Source: Rhizobiales bacterium PAR1
GTDB lineage: Bacteria > Pseudomonadota > Alphaproteobacteria > Rhizobiales > Beijerinckiaceae
Reading direction: 5' to 3'
Assembly: GCA_002256205.1 (NCBI GenBank)
Contig: NKIW01000003.1
Coordinates: 248,001-312,000 of the forward strand
DNA length: 64,000 nt
This document shows positions 1 through 9,330 of the stretch, piece by piece. Under the pieces are notes generated by a model, which did not search any database, was not told the origin of the DNA, and saw nothing but the letters and a program-made list of their open reading frames with translations. Each line of letters begins with the position of its first letter. The first letter of the stretch is position 1. The translations under genes and the position numbers were made by a program.

Positions 1-708
1 AATTTCCCCGAGAGCGAGACGACGGCACGTCCTGCCGCGACCCTGCGTCGTCCGCCCGCGAGCCAGTCGACGGCGGCGGATGATCTCGCGCGCGAACTCG
101 CGCTGATGGACTTCAATAATCAGGGCAAGGTCGTGCTGGTCTTCGGGCTGGAGCATGAGGTTCGCACGGGGCTGAGTGCGGTGCGCTTTGCCCGGCGCTT
201 TGCCGAGGATGGTGCAGCGATCATCCTTGATCTCGTCGGGCAGGGCTTTGTCGGGCGCAGCGGCAATCTTTATTCGCGGATGCTGCCGCCCGGTGCTCTG
301 GGGCTCAATGCCTATCTCGACCGTGTCGCCTCGCTGGGCGATGTCATCCATCGCGATTCCCGGTCGCGGCTTCATGTCGTGCCGGCGGGTGAGTCGCTTC
401 ATCACCGCATCGCCGGGACGGCAACGCGTGACGAACTGGCGACCCTCGTGGAAGCCTTGCGCCGCACCTATTCGCATGTCGTTGTTGACGCTGGCGCAAT
501 CGGCGGCGCGGGCGAGTTCTTCGCGGGCCTCGGCGATGCCATCGTGCTGCTGTCACGCCAGTCGGAAGACGATCATTTCCTGCGTCGTACGGTCGAGCGC
601 CTTGAGGGCTATCGCGACGCCCCGGTTTACGTGATGGCGGATGAAAGCGGCACGGAATATGCCGCCGCTAACGATGCCTATCCTTCGGACTTTGCGCGCA
701 ACGGGTAA
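1..708 (+). CDS. C-terminal part of an exopolysaccharide chain-length/BY-kinase-like protein (5' truncated)
   Basis: The reading frame is open from the first base of the window, so the start lies upstream; the first internal ATG (106) is not a natural domain start. The visible part has a P-loop NTPase-like fold of the ExoP/Wzc C-terminal type: a strand KVVLVFGLEH where the Walker A loop should be, a second strand AAIILDL, and a Walker B-like YSHVVVDAG about 130 residues later. The Walker A motif GxxxxGK[ST] is not present (GLEHEVRTGLSA instead), and there is no tyrosine-rich tail. This suggests a catalytically inactive regulatory domain of a polysaccharide export protein at the inner membrane. 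The two genes that follow also look polysaccharide-related. The family call is inferred from fold pattern and context. Confidence 0.6.
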   Translation, partial: NFPESETTARPAATLRRPPASQSTAADDLARELALMDFNNQGKVVLVFGLEHEVRTGLSAVRFARRFAEDGAAIILDLVGQGFVGRSGNLYSRMLPPGALGLNAYLDRVASLGDVIHRDSRSRLHVVPAGESLHHRIAGTATRDELATLVEALRRTYSHVVVDAGAIGGAGEFFAGLGDAIVLLSRQSEDDHFLRRTVERLEGYRDAPVYVMADESGTEYAAANDAYPSDFARNG

Positions 709-723
709 TTTCCGTGCGCGGTG

Positions 724-1899
724 CTAGCGCAACCTGCGCCGAAGTCGCTTGAGAAGGCCAAACGCGGCCTCGTTCTGCTTGAACTTACGTTTCAGCCCGC
801 GTTTTAGTCGCCACATCGCGGCAAGGATACGCCCGCGACCACTGACCGGCACGGCGATATCCGCAAGGGCGATTGTTTCAGGGCAATAATGCGCCTTGTA
901 GCGTGCCTCACCGACGCCGAGGTCGAATTGGTGCGCGCCCTCGCTACACAGAGTGCGGATCAAGGCGACCAGCAAGACCTCGCCGGGGCTATAGCGGGCG
1001 ACAGCGGCATCCGGATCATAAGCCGTGAACATGCCGGAGAAGCTTTCGGCTCCAAGCGCACCGCCCAGAACCGCCAGCAGCCGCTCGCCGGCGTGAAGCG
1101 TATAGAGCCGGATCGCCCGGGTGTCGCCAAGGGTTGCGGCCTCCAGAAAGGCGCGGATTTCCGGTTCAGCGAAAGGGTCAGTAATGCCGAGGGCGGCGAA
1201 TTGCCCGGCTTTCCAGCTGAAATACTGCGCCAGCACGGCGCGGATTTCGGTCTCCCGCGTCACCCAGCCGGTGCGCAGTTCGCCGAATGCGGCGAGCTTG
1301 GAACTCTTCTGGCGCAGCTTCTTGCGATCATCGCGATCCGACAGGCGGGCCAGCAGCGCTTCCGCATCGGGCATCAGCGTGAGACCGGCTGCCTCGCTTG
1401 GTGCCGGCTGATGGGGTAACTCAGCGAGGGGATTGGCGTGGCCCATCCATGTCAGCGGCGCTTCCTCGAACAGGAAAGCATCGAAACCGGCCTCTCGCCC
1501 GGCAGCGGTGAGGGCTGCGCGCAGCGCCTCCTGCGGCCAGTCGCTGGTTTCGCCCGCAAGAACCGGGAAGAAATAGCTCGCGTGCCCTTCGCCGATCTTC
1601 TCGCCGACATTGCCGCCCCAATGGCGGGATTTCCTGAGGGGGAGCAGCAGGGCATTGCCCTTCACATCCGAGATTTCAATCAGCCGGAAATCTGTCAGTG
1701 CCAGATGCGCAACCAGAAAGCTTTCCAGCCAGCGCGCGCTCTGGAACGGCGTCGCATGGCCGCGCGCTCGCGCAAGGATGTCCAGCGCCTCCGCACCCTC
1801 AAGAACGCGTGCTTTCAGCGCCGATCCGGTGTCGAAAAGGGCTGCGGCAAAACTCTGCGGGGCGATCAGTGCGGTCATGGCGAGGTTTATAGAGGTCAA
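724..1899 (-). CDS. GNAT/FemAB-like acetyltransferase (BioF2/CelD type)
   Basis: This 391-residue protein has the layout of the Acetyltransf_6 (BioF2-like, CelD/BcsL) family: an N-terminal half with W/F-rich strands, then a GNAT core around residues 170-330 with RKKLRQKSSKL, YFSWKAGQFAALG and the C-terminal ARYSPGEVLL and FDLGVGEARYK motifs that are typical of this group. Such proteins acylate sugars or peptides and are common in exopolysaccharide clusters. It runs convergently to the truncated polysaccharide gene, with 15 bp between stops, and divergently from the deacetylase. The C-terminus is strongly basic (WRLKRGLKRKFK, RRRLR), which could favour membrane contact. The acceptor is unknown. 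Confidence 0.75.
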   Translation of the reverse strand: MTSINLAMTALIAPQSFAAALFDTGSALKARVLEGAEALDILARARGHATPFQSARWLESFLVAHLALTDFRLIEISDVKGNALLLPLRKSRHWGGNVGEKIGEGHASYFFPVLAGETSDWPQEALRAALTAAGREAGFDAFLFEEAPLTWMGHANPLAELPHQPAPSEAAGLTLMPDAEALLARLSDRDDRKKLRQKSSKLAAFGELRTGWVTRETEIRAVLAQYFSWKAGQFAALGITDPFAEPEIRAFLEAATLGDTRAIRLYTLHAGERLLAVLGGALGAESFSGMFTAYDPDAAVARYSPGEVLLVALIRTLCSEGAHQFDLGVGEARYKAHYCPETIALADIAVPVSGRGRILAAMWRLKRGLKRKFKQNEAAFGLLKRLRRRLR

Positions 1900-1951
1900 A
1901 CCCCGAAAAAACCGATAATATCGCGCAAAGCACGAATCGCCGAGGGATCAT

Positions 1952-2977
1952 ATGCAGGGCCTGCGCTATCGCGTGATCCGCCTGATGCTCGAAACCATTG
2001 CCCGGTTGCGGTTGGATCATGCGCTGGCACCACGCTTTCGCGGGCGTGGCGTGATCCTGACCTTTCACCATGTCAGGCCTGATCCGTTATCGATCCTGCC
2101 GGAAAATGCTGGGCTTTCGATCACGCCGCAGTTCCTCGATGCCGTATTGAAGCTCCTCCGCCAGCTCGATTACGACATCTTGCCGCTCGGGCATGTCGCA
2201 TCGCGGCTCACCGCGCCGGAAACCACACGCCCTTTTGCTGTGCTGACCTTCGACGATGGTTATCGCGACAACCGCGATTATGCCGCGCCGATCTTGAGGC
2301 AATATGCGGCACCCTACACGATGTTCGTCTGCCCCGGCTTCGCCGAGCGGACGGCGCCGCTCTGGTGGCTTGATCTCGAAGCCGCGGTGATGCGCCTCGA
2401 CCGTGTGCGCGTCGCGCTTCCCGGTGGCGACTTCGTCGCCGAAACCGGGACGCCGGAGGCGAAAATCACCGGCTTGCGTGCGCTATACTGGCGCTTGCGG
2501 CAGGAGGACGAGGCCACCTTGCGTGTCGCCGTCAGCACGCTGGCGCGCGAGACTGGCATCGATCCCGAGGCACGCGTCGCCGAGCTGTGCATGGATTGGG
2601 ATGAATTGCGCGCCTTCTCCGACAATCTGCTCGTCAATATCGGCGCGCATACGCTCACGCATCCACGCCTCGCCAAGCTGGACGCAGATGCCGCGCGGCT
2701 GGAAATGGCGGGCAGTCGTGACCGCATCTTGCACGAAATGGGGATCGATGCGCGCCACTTTGCCTATCCCGTCGGCGATCCGACCTCCGCCGGGCCGCGC
2801 GATTTCGCGCTGGCGGGCGAGGTGGGGTTCGAGGCGGCGGTGACCACGGTGCCCGGCATTCTCAAGTCGCAGTCTGCGCCGCTCGCGCTCCCGCGCATTT
2901 CAGTCAATGGCCTTTATCAGGACCCGCGCTATCTCAAGGCGCTGATCTCGGGCGTGCCGTTTGCGTTGAAGAAATAG
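1952..2977 (+). CDS. polysaccharide deacetylase family protein (NodB homology)
   Basis: A 341-residue carbohydrate esterase 4-like protein. The NodB-type signatures are visible: LTFDDGYRDN near residue 90 (the catalytic and metal-binding Asp pair), HTLTHP near residue 230 (metal-binding His pair) and FAYPVGDP near residue 270. It would remove N- or O-acetyl groups from a polysaccharide. No clear signal peptide is seen. The N-terminus has an amphipathic LETIARLRLDHAL stretch like that of deacetylases tied to exopolysaccharide or cell-wall loci. It diverges from the acetyltransferase at 724-1899, so the pair may set the acetylation state of the same polymer (inference). Confidence 0.85.
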   Translation: MQGLRYRVIRLMLETIARLRLDHALAPRFRGRGVILTFHHVRPDPLSILPENAGLSITPQFLDAVLKLLRQLDYDILPLGHVASRLTAPETTRPFAVLTFDDGYRDNRDYAAPILRQYAAPYTMFVCPGFAERTAPLWWLDLEAAVMRLDRVRVALPGGDFVAETGTPEAKITGLRALYWRLRQEDEATLRVAVSTLARETGIDPEARVAELCMDWDELRAFSDNLLVNIGAHTLTHPRLAKLDADAARLEMAGSRDRILHEMGIDARHFAYPVGDPTSAGPRDFALAGEVGFEAAVTTVPGILKSQSAPLALPRISVNGLYQDPRYLKALISGVPFALKK

Positions 2978-3006
2978 CGCGCTCAGGCGTTGTTCTTCTC
3001 TATCCC

Positions 3007-3200
3007 GCGGATGAACAAACAGACGTTCAAGCGAAGTGGGAACCGTTTCGTGTGCAGAAAATCCGGGAATAGATCCCGGTTATCCGGCTTTTTTCTCCAT
3101 CCAGCGGATGAACAAACGGATTTTCAAGCGAAGTGGGAACCGGTTCGCGTGCAGAAAATCCGGGAATAGATCCCGGCTATCCGGCCTTTTTCTCCATCCA
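3007..3200. repeat. two tandem copies of a 97-bp repeat abutting a gene end
   Basis: Copy 1 is 3007-3103 and copy 2 is 3104-3200, with about seven differences. Each copy contains GCGAAGTGGGAACCGGTTCG-like sequence, then GTGCAGAAAA, then CCGGGAATAGATCCCGG, whose arms CCGGGA/TCCCGG can pair. Each copy ends with a match to the last ~24 bases of the DUF2842 gene, whose real 3' end occupies the end of copy 2. The first part resembles a motif that I recall as common in rhizobial intergenic regions. Confidence 0.85.
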
Positions 3201-3383
3201 GCGGATAATCGGCATCAGGGGCAAGGCCCACGCGAGGCCGGCGATTACATAGAACGCCATTTCGACGCCCTTGGAAGCATCGGTCAGGATGCGCGGCGCA
3301 ATCGCGACGATCACCATCACGTAGAAGATGACGAAGGCGATCATGGCGATCGTACCGATGAATTTCTTCAGCCGTGGGTTCAT
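3177..3383 (-). CDS. DUF2842 domain-containing small membrane protein
   Basis: A 68-residue protein with two predicted membrane helices (about residues 8-28 and 43-60) and the conserved ending PLMPIIRWME, which fits DUF2842, an alphaproteobacterial family of unknown function. I chose the ATG at 3383 (MNPRLKKFIG) over an upstream in-frame start because family members begin at this point. The gene diverges from ctaA with 114 bp between starts. Its last 24 bases are copied twice in the tandem repeat lying downstream. Confidence 0.8.
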   Translation of the reverse strand: MNPRLKKFIGTIAMIAFVIFYVMVIVAIAPRILTDASKGVEMAFYVIAGLAWALPLMPIIRWMEKKAG

Positions 3384-3497
3384 GGGGCGATCCTGTTCAG
3401 GCCACGCGACGTAAAACACCTTGTCGCGGGCGCGTCAGCGTGCATATCGACCAGATCACGCGGCAAAACAAGCCGTTGGAGCAGAAGGAAATCGAAC

Positions 3498-4532
3498 GTG
3501 GCGGCAATAGAAGCACTTCCGGTGGGTTTGCGCGCGGATGCTGCAACGGCGGTGCGGCGCTGGCTTCTCGTGCTCATCGGCCTTGTGCTGGTGATGGTCA
3601 CCGTTGGCGGGGCGACACGGCTCACCGGTTCGGGCCTCTCGATCACCGAATGGAAGCCCGTTCTCGGCGCGATTCCACCTCTGAATGCGGCGGATTGGGC
3701 GCGGGAATTCGCGCTCTACAAGGCTTCGCCGCAGTATGAACTGATGAATTCCGGTATGTCGCTCGGCGAATTCCAGTTCATCTACTGGTGGGAGTGGGGC
3801 CATCGCCAGCTCGGGCGCTTCATTGGCCTCGTGATGCTCGGCGGCTTTCTGTGGTTTTTCCTCCGTGGCGCGATCCGTGGCCGCTTTGCCGCCGCGATCT
3901 TTGGTCTCGGCCTGCTGCTCGGCCTTCAGGGCGCAATCGGCTGGATCATGGTGGCCTCTGGGCTCGAGAAGGGCATGGTGGCGGTCGCGCCCGTGAAACT
4001 CACGCTGCACCTCGTCTTTGCCTGCCTGTTCTTCATTGGCCTTGTGGTGACGGCAACACGGCTCGGCGCAAAGGATGCCATGGCCTCACCGGGACTGGCG
4101 CGCGCCGCCCGTTGGCTGGTCTTGGCCATTCTGGCGCAGATCGCGCTCGGCGGGCTGGTTGCTGGCTCGAAATCCGGCTTCACTTACAACACCTGGCCGC
4201 TGATGGATGGCGAATTCGTCCCCGGCGCAGAGAAGCTTTTCGTGGTGAAAGCCTTCTGGGAGAATTTCGTCGATAACCCGGCGCTGGTGCAGTTCAATCA
4301 TCGTATCGGAGCGTATCTGCTGCTGGCGCTGGTTGTCTGGCACGCCTTCGCTGCGCGCGGCACGTTCATCGCGCGAAGGGCATGGCATCTTGTGGGGCTG
4401 ATGGTTGCGCAGGCCGTGCTCGGTATCGTCACGCTCGTGCTGGTCGTGCCGCTCTGGGCGGGTCTTGCGCATCAGGCACTGGCGCTCATTGTGCTGGCCT
4501 ATGCGACGCGCCATGCCGTGATGGCGTGGTAG
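3498..4532 (+). CDS. ctaA: heme A synthase (COX15/CtaA family)
   Basis: This inner-membrane enzyme oxidises the C8 methyl group of heme O to make heme A for cytochrome c oxidase. The 344-residue product has eight hydrophobic segments. Family motifs are GGATRLTGSGLSITEWKP after the first helix, the His-bearing EWGHRQLGR and NHRIGAY, and LAHQALA near the end; the histidines are the heme ligands. The start is taken as GTG 3498, preceded by GAAGGA about seven bases upstream; longer in-frame openings have no family support. Length and motifs match the alphaproteobacterial COX15-like group. Confidence 0.93.
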   Translation: MAAIEALPVGLRADAATAVRRWLLVLIGLVLVMVTVGGATRLTGSGLSITEWKPVLGAIPPLNAADWAREFALYKASPQYELMNSGMSLGEFQFIYWWEWGHRQLGRFIGLVMLGGFLWFFLRGAIRGRFAAAIFGLGLLLGLQGAIGWIMVASGLEKGMVAVAPVKLTLHLVFACLFFIGLVVTATRLGAKDAMASPGLARAARWLVLAILAQIALGGLVAGSKSGFTYNTWPLMDGEFVPGAEKLFVVKAFWENFVDNPALVQFNHRIGAYLLLALVVWHAFAARGTFIARRAWHLVGLMVAQAVLGIVTLVLVVPLWAGLAHQALALIVLAYATRHAVMAW

Positions 4533-4565
4533 CGGCGGCGCATCTGCGCCGCCGAGCTTATGCGA
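4533..4565 (+). repeat. hairpin plus dispersed CCGAGCTTATGCGA element, copy A
   Basis: Directly after the ctaA stop, a 9-bp GC stem (4533-4541 with 4546-4554, loop ATCT) could end transcription, although no T-run follows. The last 14 bases, 4552-4565 (CCGAGCTTATGCGA), recur exactly at 16627-16640 and 25209-25222. In each case they follow a 4-bp stem with a 4-base loop and a 2-base spacer. Confidence 0.7.
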
Positions 4566-4574
4566 ACGAAGACA

Positions 4575-5864
4575 TCAAGCGCCCGCTTTGAGCGCCTGAT
4601 CGAGATCGGCAATCAGATCTTCCACATCCTCGATGCCGACTGAAAGGCGGACGACATCTGGACCCGCGCCCGAAGCGGTCTTCTGCTCGTCGGTGAGCTG
4701 GCGATGCGTGGTCGAGGCCGGGTGGATCACGAGGCTACGCGTATCACCCACGTTGGCGACGTGGCTGAAGAGCTTGAGGTTCGCCACCAGCGCGATGCCT
4801 GCCGCATTGCCGCCCTTGACGCCAAAGGTGAAGACCGCACCCGCGCCCTTGGGCGTGTAGCGCTTGGCAAGCGCGTGATACTTGTCATTCTCGAGGCCAG
4901 CGTAGGAAACCCAGCTCACCAGCGGGTGTTTCGCGAGGAACTTGGCCACCGCGAGCGCGTTATCCGAATGCTTCTGCATGCGGAGCGGCAGGGTTTCGAT
5001 GCCGGTGAGGATCTGGAAGGCGTTGAATGGCGAGAGCGCCGGGCCGAGATCGCGCAGGCCAAGCACGCGGCAAGCAATCGCGAAGGCGAAGTTGCCGAAG
5101 GTCTCTCCGAGGATCATTCCTGCATATTCCGGGCGCGGCGCCGTCAGCGAGGGATAGCGCTTGCCGGCCTTCAGCCAGTCAAACGATCCGCCGTCGACAA
5201 TCACGCCGCCGATGGAATTGCCATGGCCGCCGAGGAACTTGGTCGCCGAATGCACCACGATATCCGCGCCATGCTCGAATGGGCGGATGAGGTAAGGCGA
5301 GGCGAGGGTGTTATCGACGATCAGCGGAATGCCCGCCTTCTTCGCGACCTGTGCAATGCCGGCGATATCGAAGATCGCGCCGCCCGGATTGGCAATGGAT
5401 TCGATGAAGATCGCCTTGGTTTTCGGCGTGATCGCGCGCTCGAACGAGGCTGCATCGTCGGAATCAGCCCAGATCACGTTCCAGCCGAACTTCTTGTAGG
5501 CATGGTTGAACTGGTTGATCGAGCCGCCGTAGAGCTTCTTGGCGGCAACGAACTCGTCGCCCGGCTCAAGAAGCGTATGGAACACGAGATGCTCGGCCGC
5601 GTGGCCCGAGGCGACAGCCAGCGCAGCGGTGCCGCCTTCCAGTGCCGCGACGCGCTCTTCGAGCACCGAACAGGTCGGGTTGCCGAGGCGGGAATAGATA
5701 TTGCCGAAGGCCTGAAGCCCGAACAGCGAGGCCGCATGATCCACATCGTCGAACACGAAGGCAGTGGTCTGGTAGATCGGTGTCGCGCGCGCGCCGGTCG
5801 CGGGATCGGGCTGCGCGCCTGCGTGGATGGCCAGCGTCGAAAAGCCGGGAATGCGGTCGGTCAT
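4575..5864 (-). CDS. metY: O-acetylhomoserine aminocarboxypropyltransferase/cysteine synthase
   Basis: A PLP enzyme of the Cys/Met metabolism family that makes homocysteine from O-acetylhomoserine and sulfide (direct sulfhydrylation in methionine synthesis). The 429-residue product starts at ATG 5864 with a strong GGAGGAATT ribosome site. Visible features are STLAIHAG and YQTTAFVF near the N-terminus, YSRLGNPT near residue 65, and the PLP lysine in [12 protein letters not shown] near residue 215. Length is normal for MetY. A 10-bp perfect inverted repeat lies in the leader (5909-5943). The neighbour upstream in the same direction is a CoA-binding protein. Confidence 0.92.
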   Translation of the reverse strand: MTDRIPGFSTLAIHAGAQPDPATGARATPIYQTTAFVFDDVDHAASLFGLQAFGNIYSRLGNPTCSVLEERVAALEGGTAALAVASGHAAEHLVFHTLLEPGDEFVAAKKLYGGSINQFNHAYKKFGWNVIWADSDDAASFERAITPKTKAIFIESIANPGGAIFDIAGIAQVAKKAGIPLIVDNTLASPYLIRPFEHGADIVVHSATKFLGGHGNSIGGVIVDGGSFDWLKAGKRYPSLTAPRPEYAGMILGETFGNFAFAIACRVLGLRDLGPALSPFNAFQILTGIETLPLRMQKHSDNALAVAKFLAKHPLVSWVSYAGLENDKYHALAKRYTPKGAGAVFTFGVKGGNAAGIALVANLKLFSHVANVGDTRSLVIHPASTTHRQLTDEQKTASGAGPDVVRLSVGIEDVEDLIADLDQALKAGA

Positions 5865-5908
5865 GGTCAATTCCTCCGTGATTTGGCCCGTTCTAAGCAG
5901 CGGAAATT

Positions 5909-5943
5909 CGTTCGTCAAGCCGGATTGTTCGGTTTGACGAACG
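5909..5943 (-). promoter_or_regulatory. long hairpin between the CoA-binding gene and metY
   Basis: The arms CGTTCGTCAA (5909-5918) and TTGACGAACG (5934-5943) are a perfect 10-bp inverted repeat, and inner bases extend the stem by four more pairs including one G-U. It lies 8 bp past the CoA-binding gene stop and 45 bp before the metY ATG. It lacks a T-run directly after the stem in either direction, so a metY leader element or an operator is as likely as a terminator. Confidence 0.6.
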
Positions 5944-5950
5944 CTTGTTT

Positions 5951-6478
5951 TCACTGCCTGCGGTCGATGGTGAGTTTCTGGAAGCCCTTGGTCGAGAGCG
6001 CCGGGCGCTTCGAGGAGAGGATGCGCGAATTCACGCCCTGCCACGAGATTTCGCCCGAAAGACGCCCGTATTCGATCTTGGGGCAGCGGTTCATGATCAC
6101 GGTGACGCCCTTGGCTTCCGCGAGCGCGGCGGCCTCGTCATTCCTCACGCCAAGCTGCATCCAGATCACCTTGGGCAGGGGATCGAGCGTCAGCGCATCC
6201 TCGACGATGGGGAGCGCGGCTTCCGAGTTCCGGAAGATCTCCACCATGTCGAGCTGCCCTTCGATATCGTGGATCGAGGCGACAAAGGGCTTGCCGAGCA
6301 GCATCGAGCCGACACGGCCCGGATTGACCGGAATGACATCATAGTTCCGCTCGGTGAGGTACTTGAACACGAAGTAGCTCGGCCGGGCCGGATTGTCGCT
6401 GGCGCCAACGAGGGCGATCCGCTTTGCGGACTTCAGGATCGAGCGGATGAGGTCATCGGGATAGGATTCGTGTGTCAT
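5951..6478 (-). CDS. CoA-binding domain protein (YccU family)
   Basis: A 175-residue single-domain Rossmann-fold protein of the CoA_binding_2 type. Characteristic pieces are KRIALVGASDNPARPSYFV near residue 20, DVIPVNPG near residue 50, VIWMQLGV and VIMNRCPKIEY near the C-terminus. The family binds CoA or nucleotides; its cellular role is not defined. ATG 6478 is chosen because family members begin a few residues before the first strand; an ATG at 6529 would add 17 unsupported residues. It lies upstream of metY in the same direction, separated by the hairpin. Confidence 0.85.
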   Translation of the reverse strand: MTHESYPDDLIRSILKSAKRIALVGASDNPARPSYFVFKYLTERNYDVIPVNPGRVGSMLLGKPFVASIHDIEGQLDMVEIFRNSEAALPIVEDALTLDPLPKVIWMQLGVRNDEAAALAEAKGVTVIMNRCPKIEYGRLSGEISWQGVNSRILSSKRPALSTKGFQKLTIDRRQ

Positions 6479-6736
6479 TGCCTGCCGGATTTTGTGGGCT
6501 TGTCCGTTGATGGTGTTGGTCAGGATCATTGAACCGCGTTGGCGACGGATGCCAGAAAAATTTATCTGAGTCTCGCGCCCGTCGGCGTGCTCCCCGTCAG
6601 GGTTACCCAAAACTCCGGATTCTCGATCCCGACACGGCAGGGTTGCTGACGATTTGTCGCGCTTCCCGTTTGGAGTGCACCAAACGTTTACCAGATTAGC
6701 ATCAAATAGAGGCCTATTTCAGAATGGAGAGCGGCT

Positions 6737-8419
6737 GTGTATGCGTTTGGCAACAAGTTATTTTTGTCCCTGCAGGGATCGATTGCCGGCATTGGCGTGC
6801 TTTGTCTTGTCCTGACCACGGTGATCTGGAAATCCGAAGCGTACCAGCAGGAGCTGAACGTCGCTGTCGAGAATACCATGAAAAAGCAGGCTCTGGTCGA
6901 AAAGGCCAACGGGCTTGTCTACGCCGTCGTGATGGAATCGCGCGGACTGTACATGGCGGAAGACAAGGCACGCGTCGAGCAGTTCGGCGGCGGCCTTGCC
7001 AAGCAGCTTGATGTTCTCAAGCAGATCACCAACGAGTGGCGTGCGCTGGTCGAGCCGGCGGAGAAGGCTGATTTCGAAGCCTTCGAGAAGCAGGCCGAAT
7101 CCTTTAGCAAACTGAGAACTGATCTTCTCGCTGCCGCGCGTGCGAATGGCGCGAAGGCGGCACGCGAGATTGGCGACAATGATGCGAACCGTCAGGCGCG
7201 AACAGCCTTCAACCGCACACTCGAAACGCTTTCCGCCCGGTACAAGGAGCGGATCAATGCTCTTGATGTGGAAAATGCGCAGAAGGCACTTTATCAGGCC
7301 TGGATCGAGCGTCTGATCCTGCTGGCGATTGGCGCGGTCATGCTGGCGCTGATGATCTGGACTTACAAGGTCATCGCCGGTCCCTTTGGCGATCTCGTGG
7401 TATCGATCCGTCAGATCACGGCAGGGGAAACAGCCGCTGTGGTCAAACACAGCCATCGCAAGGACGAACTCGGCGATTTCGCGCAGGCGATCGAAGGCCT
7501 TCGGAAGGGTGAGATTGAGCGAGCCCAGCATCAGGAAGCCGAACGTGCCGCGGTGCGGGCGCGCGGCGAACGCCAGCAACGTCTTGAACAGGCCATTGCC
7601 CGCTTCGAATCCACTGCAACAGCACGGGTGAATATCGTCGCCGGTACCTCGAGCGATCTACACCAGGCCGCCGCGACACTCTCGACCGGCGCCGAGGAAA
7701 CCGCCCGGCAGGCGGAAATCGTCACCGACGCCTCGAATGAACTCAACACCAACATCGAGACCCTGGCGACGGCCGGGCGTCAGCTTGCCGATGCGATTAC
7801 CGAAATCGCAGGACGGATCGATCAGGCGAGCACGGTGTCTCAGCGCGCCTCGCAGATGAACGAGGAAACCAGCGGCAAGTTCTCCGAGCTTGCCTCGGCC
7901 GTTTCGACCATTGGGCAGGTTGTGGACCTCATCAACCAGATCGCGGCGCAGACCAATCTGCTGGCGCTCAATGCCACCATCGAAGCCGCGCGCGCGGGCG
8001 ACGCAGGCAAGGGCTTTGCTGTTGTGGCCTCGGAAGTCAAACAACTTGCCAGCCAGACAACGCGGGCGACGGCAGAAATCGCCGCCAATGTCGCCCATGT
8101 CCAGAAGGTGACCGACGAATCCCTCGCGGCGGTTCAGAGCATCGGCCTCACCATTGAGGATATGCGCCGGATCGCAGGCGAGGTGGCTTCCGCCATCGAG
8201 CTTCAGAAGGTTGCGACCAGCGATATCGCGCAGAATGTTCAGGGTGCTTCGGAAGGGACCGTGCAGGTTTCCTCCAACATCATGGGTGTCTCTCAGGCGG
8301 CGGATGAAACGGGCCAATCCGCGATGAAGGTTCTGCAATCCGCAGCACGCCTCTCGGAAGAAGCCAGTGGCATCAAGCGCGAGGTCGAGAATTTCCTCGG
8401 CGAAATCCGCGCCGCTTAA
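6737..8419 (+). CDS. methyl-accepting chemotaxis protein
   Basis: A 560-residue membrane chemoreceptor that relays periplasmic signals to CheA/CheW. Layout: first membrane helix around residues 8-30, a helical ligand domain of about 160 residues, second helix around 195-215, then HAMP (to about 265) and a long cytoplasmic signalling domain. The hairpin tip reads [20 protein letters not shown] followed by [12 protein letters not shown], the universal MCP tip. The start is GTG 6737 with GGAG about eight bases upstream. The C-terminus shows no CheR-binding pentapeptide. Its stop overlaps the convergent enoyl-CoA hydratase gene by four bases. The ligand is unknown. Confidence 0.93.
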   Translation: MYAFGNKLFLSLQGSIAGIGVLCLVLTTVIWKSEAYQQELNVAVENTMKKQALVEKANGLVYAVVMESRGLYMAEDKARVEQFGGGLAKQLDVLKQITNEWRALVEPAEKADFEAFEKQAESFSKLRTDLLAAARANGAKAAREIGDNDANRQARTAFNRTLETLSARYKERINALDVENAQKALYQAWIERLILLAIGAVMLALMIWTYKVIAGPFGDLVVSIRQITAGETAAVVKHSHRKDELGDFAQAIEGLRKGEIERAQHQEAERAAVRARGERQQRLEQAIARFESTATARVNIVAGTSSDLHQAAATLSTGAEETARQAEIVTDASNELNTNIETLATAGRQLADAITEIAGRIDQASTVSQRASQMNEETSGKFSELASAVSTIGQVVDLINQIAAQTNLLALNATIEAARAGDAGKGFAVVASEVKQLASQTTRATAEIAANVAHVQKVTDESLAAVQSIGLTIEDMRRIAGEVASAIELQKVATSDIAQNVQGASEGTVQVSSNIMGVSQAADETGQSAMKVLQSAARLSEEASGIKREVENFLGEIRAA

Positions 8420-9240
8420 GCTTTCGCGGGCGGTCGGCGCTCGACAAAGGCGCCGATGCCCTCTTCAGCCTCGCGGATCAGCATGTTCTCGACCATGACG
8501 CCACTCGTATAGGCATAGGCCTCATCGAGCGGCATGTCCTTTTGCCGGTAGAAGGCTTCCTTGCCGATCTTGATTGTCGCGGCGGGTTTGGAGGCGATCA
8601 GCGTGGCCAGAGCGCGTGCCTCAGCTTCTGCCGCGCCCGCCGGCACGACCCGGTTCACGAGGCCGAAGCGATGCGCGGCTTCGGCATCGGTCATCTCGCC
8701 GGTCAGCAGCATTTCCATCGCATGCTTGTTGGTGACGTTGCGCGAGAGCGCGACCATCGGCGTCGAGCAGAAGAGCCCGATGTTAACGCCGGGCGTCGCG
8801 AATTGTGCCGCCGCTCCAGCGACCGCGAGATCGCAGGAGGCCACGAACTGGCAGCCCGCGGCCGTTGCCACGCCTTCCACCGCAGCGATAACCGGCTGCG
8901 GTATCGCCCGGATCTCCAGCATCATCGCCGCGCAAGCGCCCATGAGATCGGCGAAGAACGCACGCCCCTTGTCGGGGTTGGCACGCGCCGCCTGAATTTC
9001 CTTGAGATCATGCCCGGCCGAGAAGGCGGGGCCTTCACCGGTCACAATCACCACGCGGATCGCCTTTTCCTGCGCCGTGGTGCGAAAGGCTGCGTGTAGC
9101 TCCGAGATCATCGCCAGGGAAAGCGCATTGCGCCGCGCACCATTCGCCAGCGTGATCTGCCGGATCGCACCCTCGTCCGTGATGCGGATGAGGGAAGGGG
9201 CGGCGGCAACAACTGTATTTGACGTCGCAGGGTTTGACAT
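8416..9240 (-). CDS. enoyl-CoA hydratase/isomerase (crotonase) family protein
   Basis: A 274-residue crotonase-fold enzyme that probably hydrates or isomerises acyl-CoA in fatty-acid breakdown. Family blocks are [15 protein letters not shown] (about 35-50), [13 protein letters not shown] (70-83, oxyanion hole), a region [21 protein letters not shown] (about 120-140) and [10 protein letters not shown] (about 195). It lacks the first of the two catalytic Glu residues of true hydratases ([11 protein letters not shown]), so another crotonase reaction is possible. It diverges from the PaaI thioesterase, and its 3' end overlaps the chemoreceptor gene by four bases (TTAA). Confidence 0.85.
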   Translation of the reverse strand: MSNPATSNTVVAAAPSLIRITDEGAIRQITLANGARRNALSLAMISELHAAFRTTAQEKAIRVVIVTGEGPAFSAGHDLKEIQAARANPDKGRAFFADLMGACAAMMLEIRAIPQPVIAAVEGVATAAGCQFVASCDLAVAGAAAQFATPGVNIGLFCSTPMVALSRNVTNKHAMEMLLTGEMTDAEAAHRFGLVNRVVPAGAAEAEARALATLIASKPAATIKIGKEAFYRQKDMPLDEAYAYTSGVMVENMLIREAEEGIGAFVERRPPAKA

Positions 9241-9330
9241 GGCGAGCCTCAGTTGATCTCATTTACAGGAATCTAGCGGCCTCCGCGTCAAAGCGCGAGT
9301 GGCCCAGGCACATCATTTTGAAGGACCAGC

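Noticed and set aside
5865-5960. SAM-II riboswitch before metY
   Set aside because: The leader has a hairpin, but the conserved SAM-II sequence blocks were not found.
4704-6344. 546-residue plus-strand frame
   Set aside because: It runs antisense to metY and the CoA-binding gene, both clearly real, and has no family features; long antisense frames are common at this GC content.
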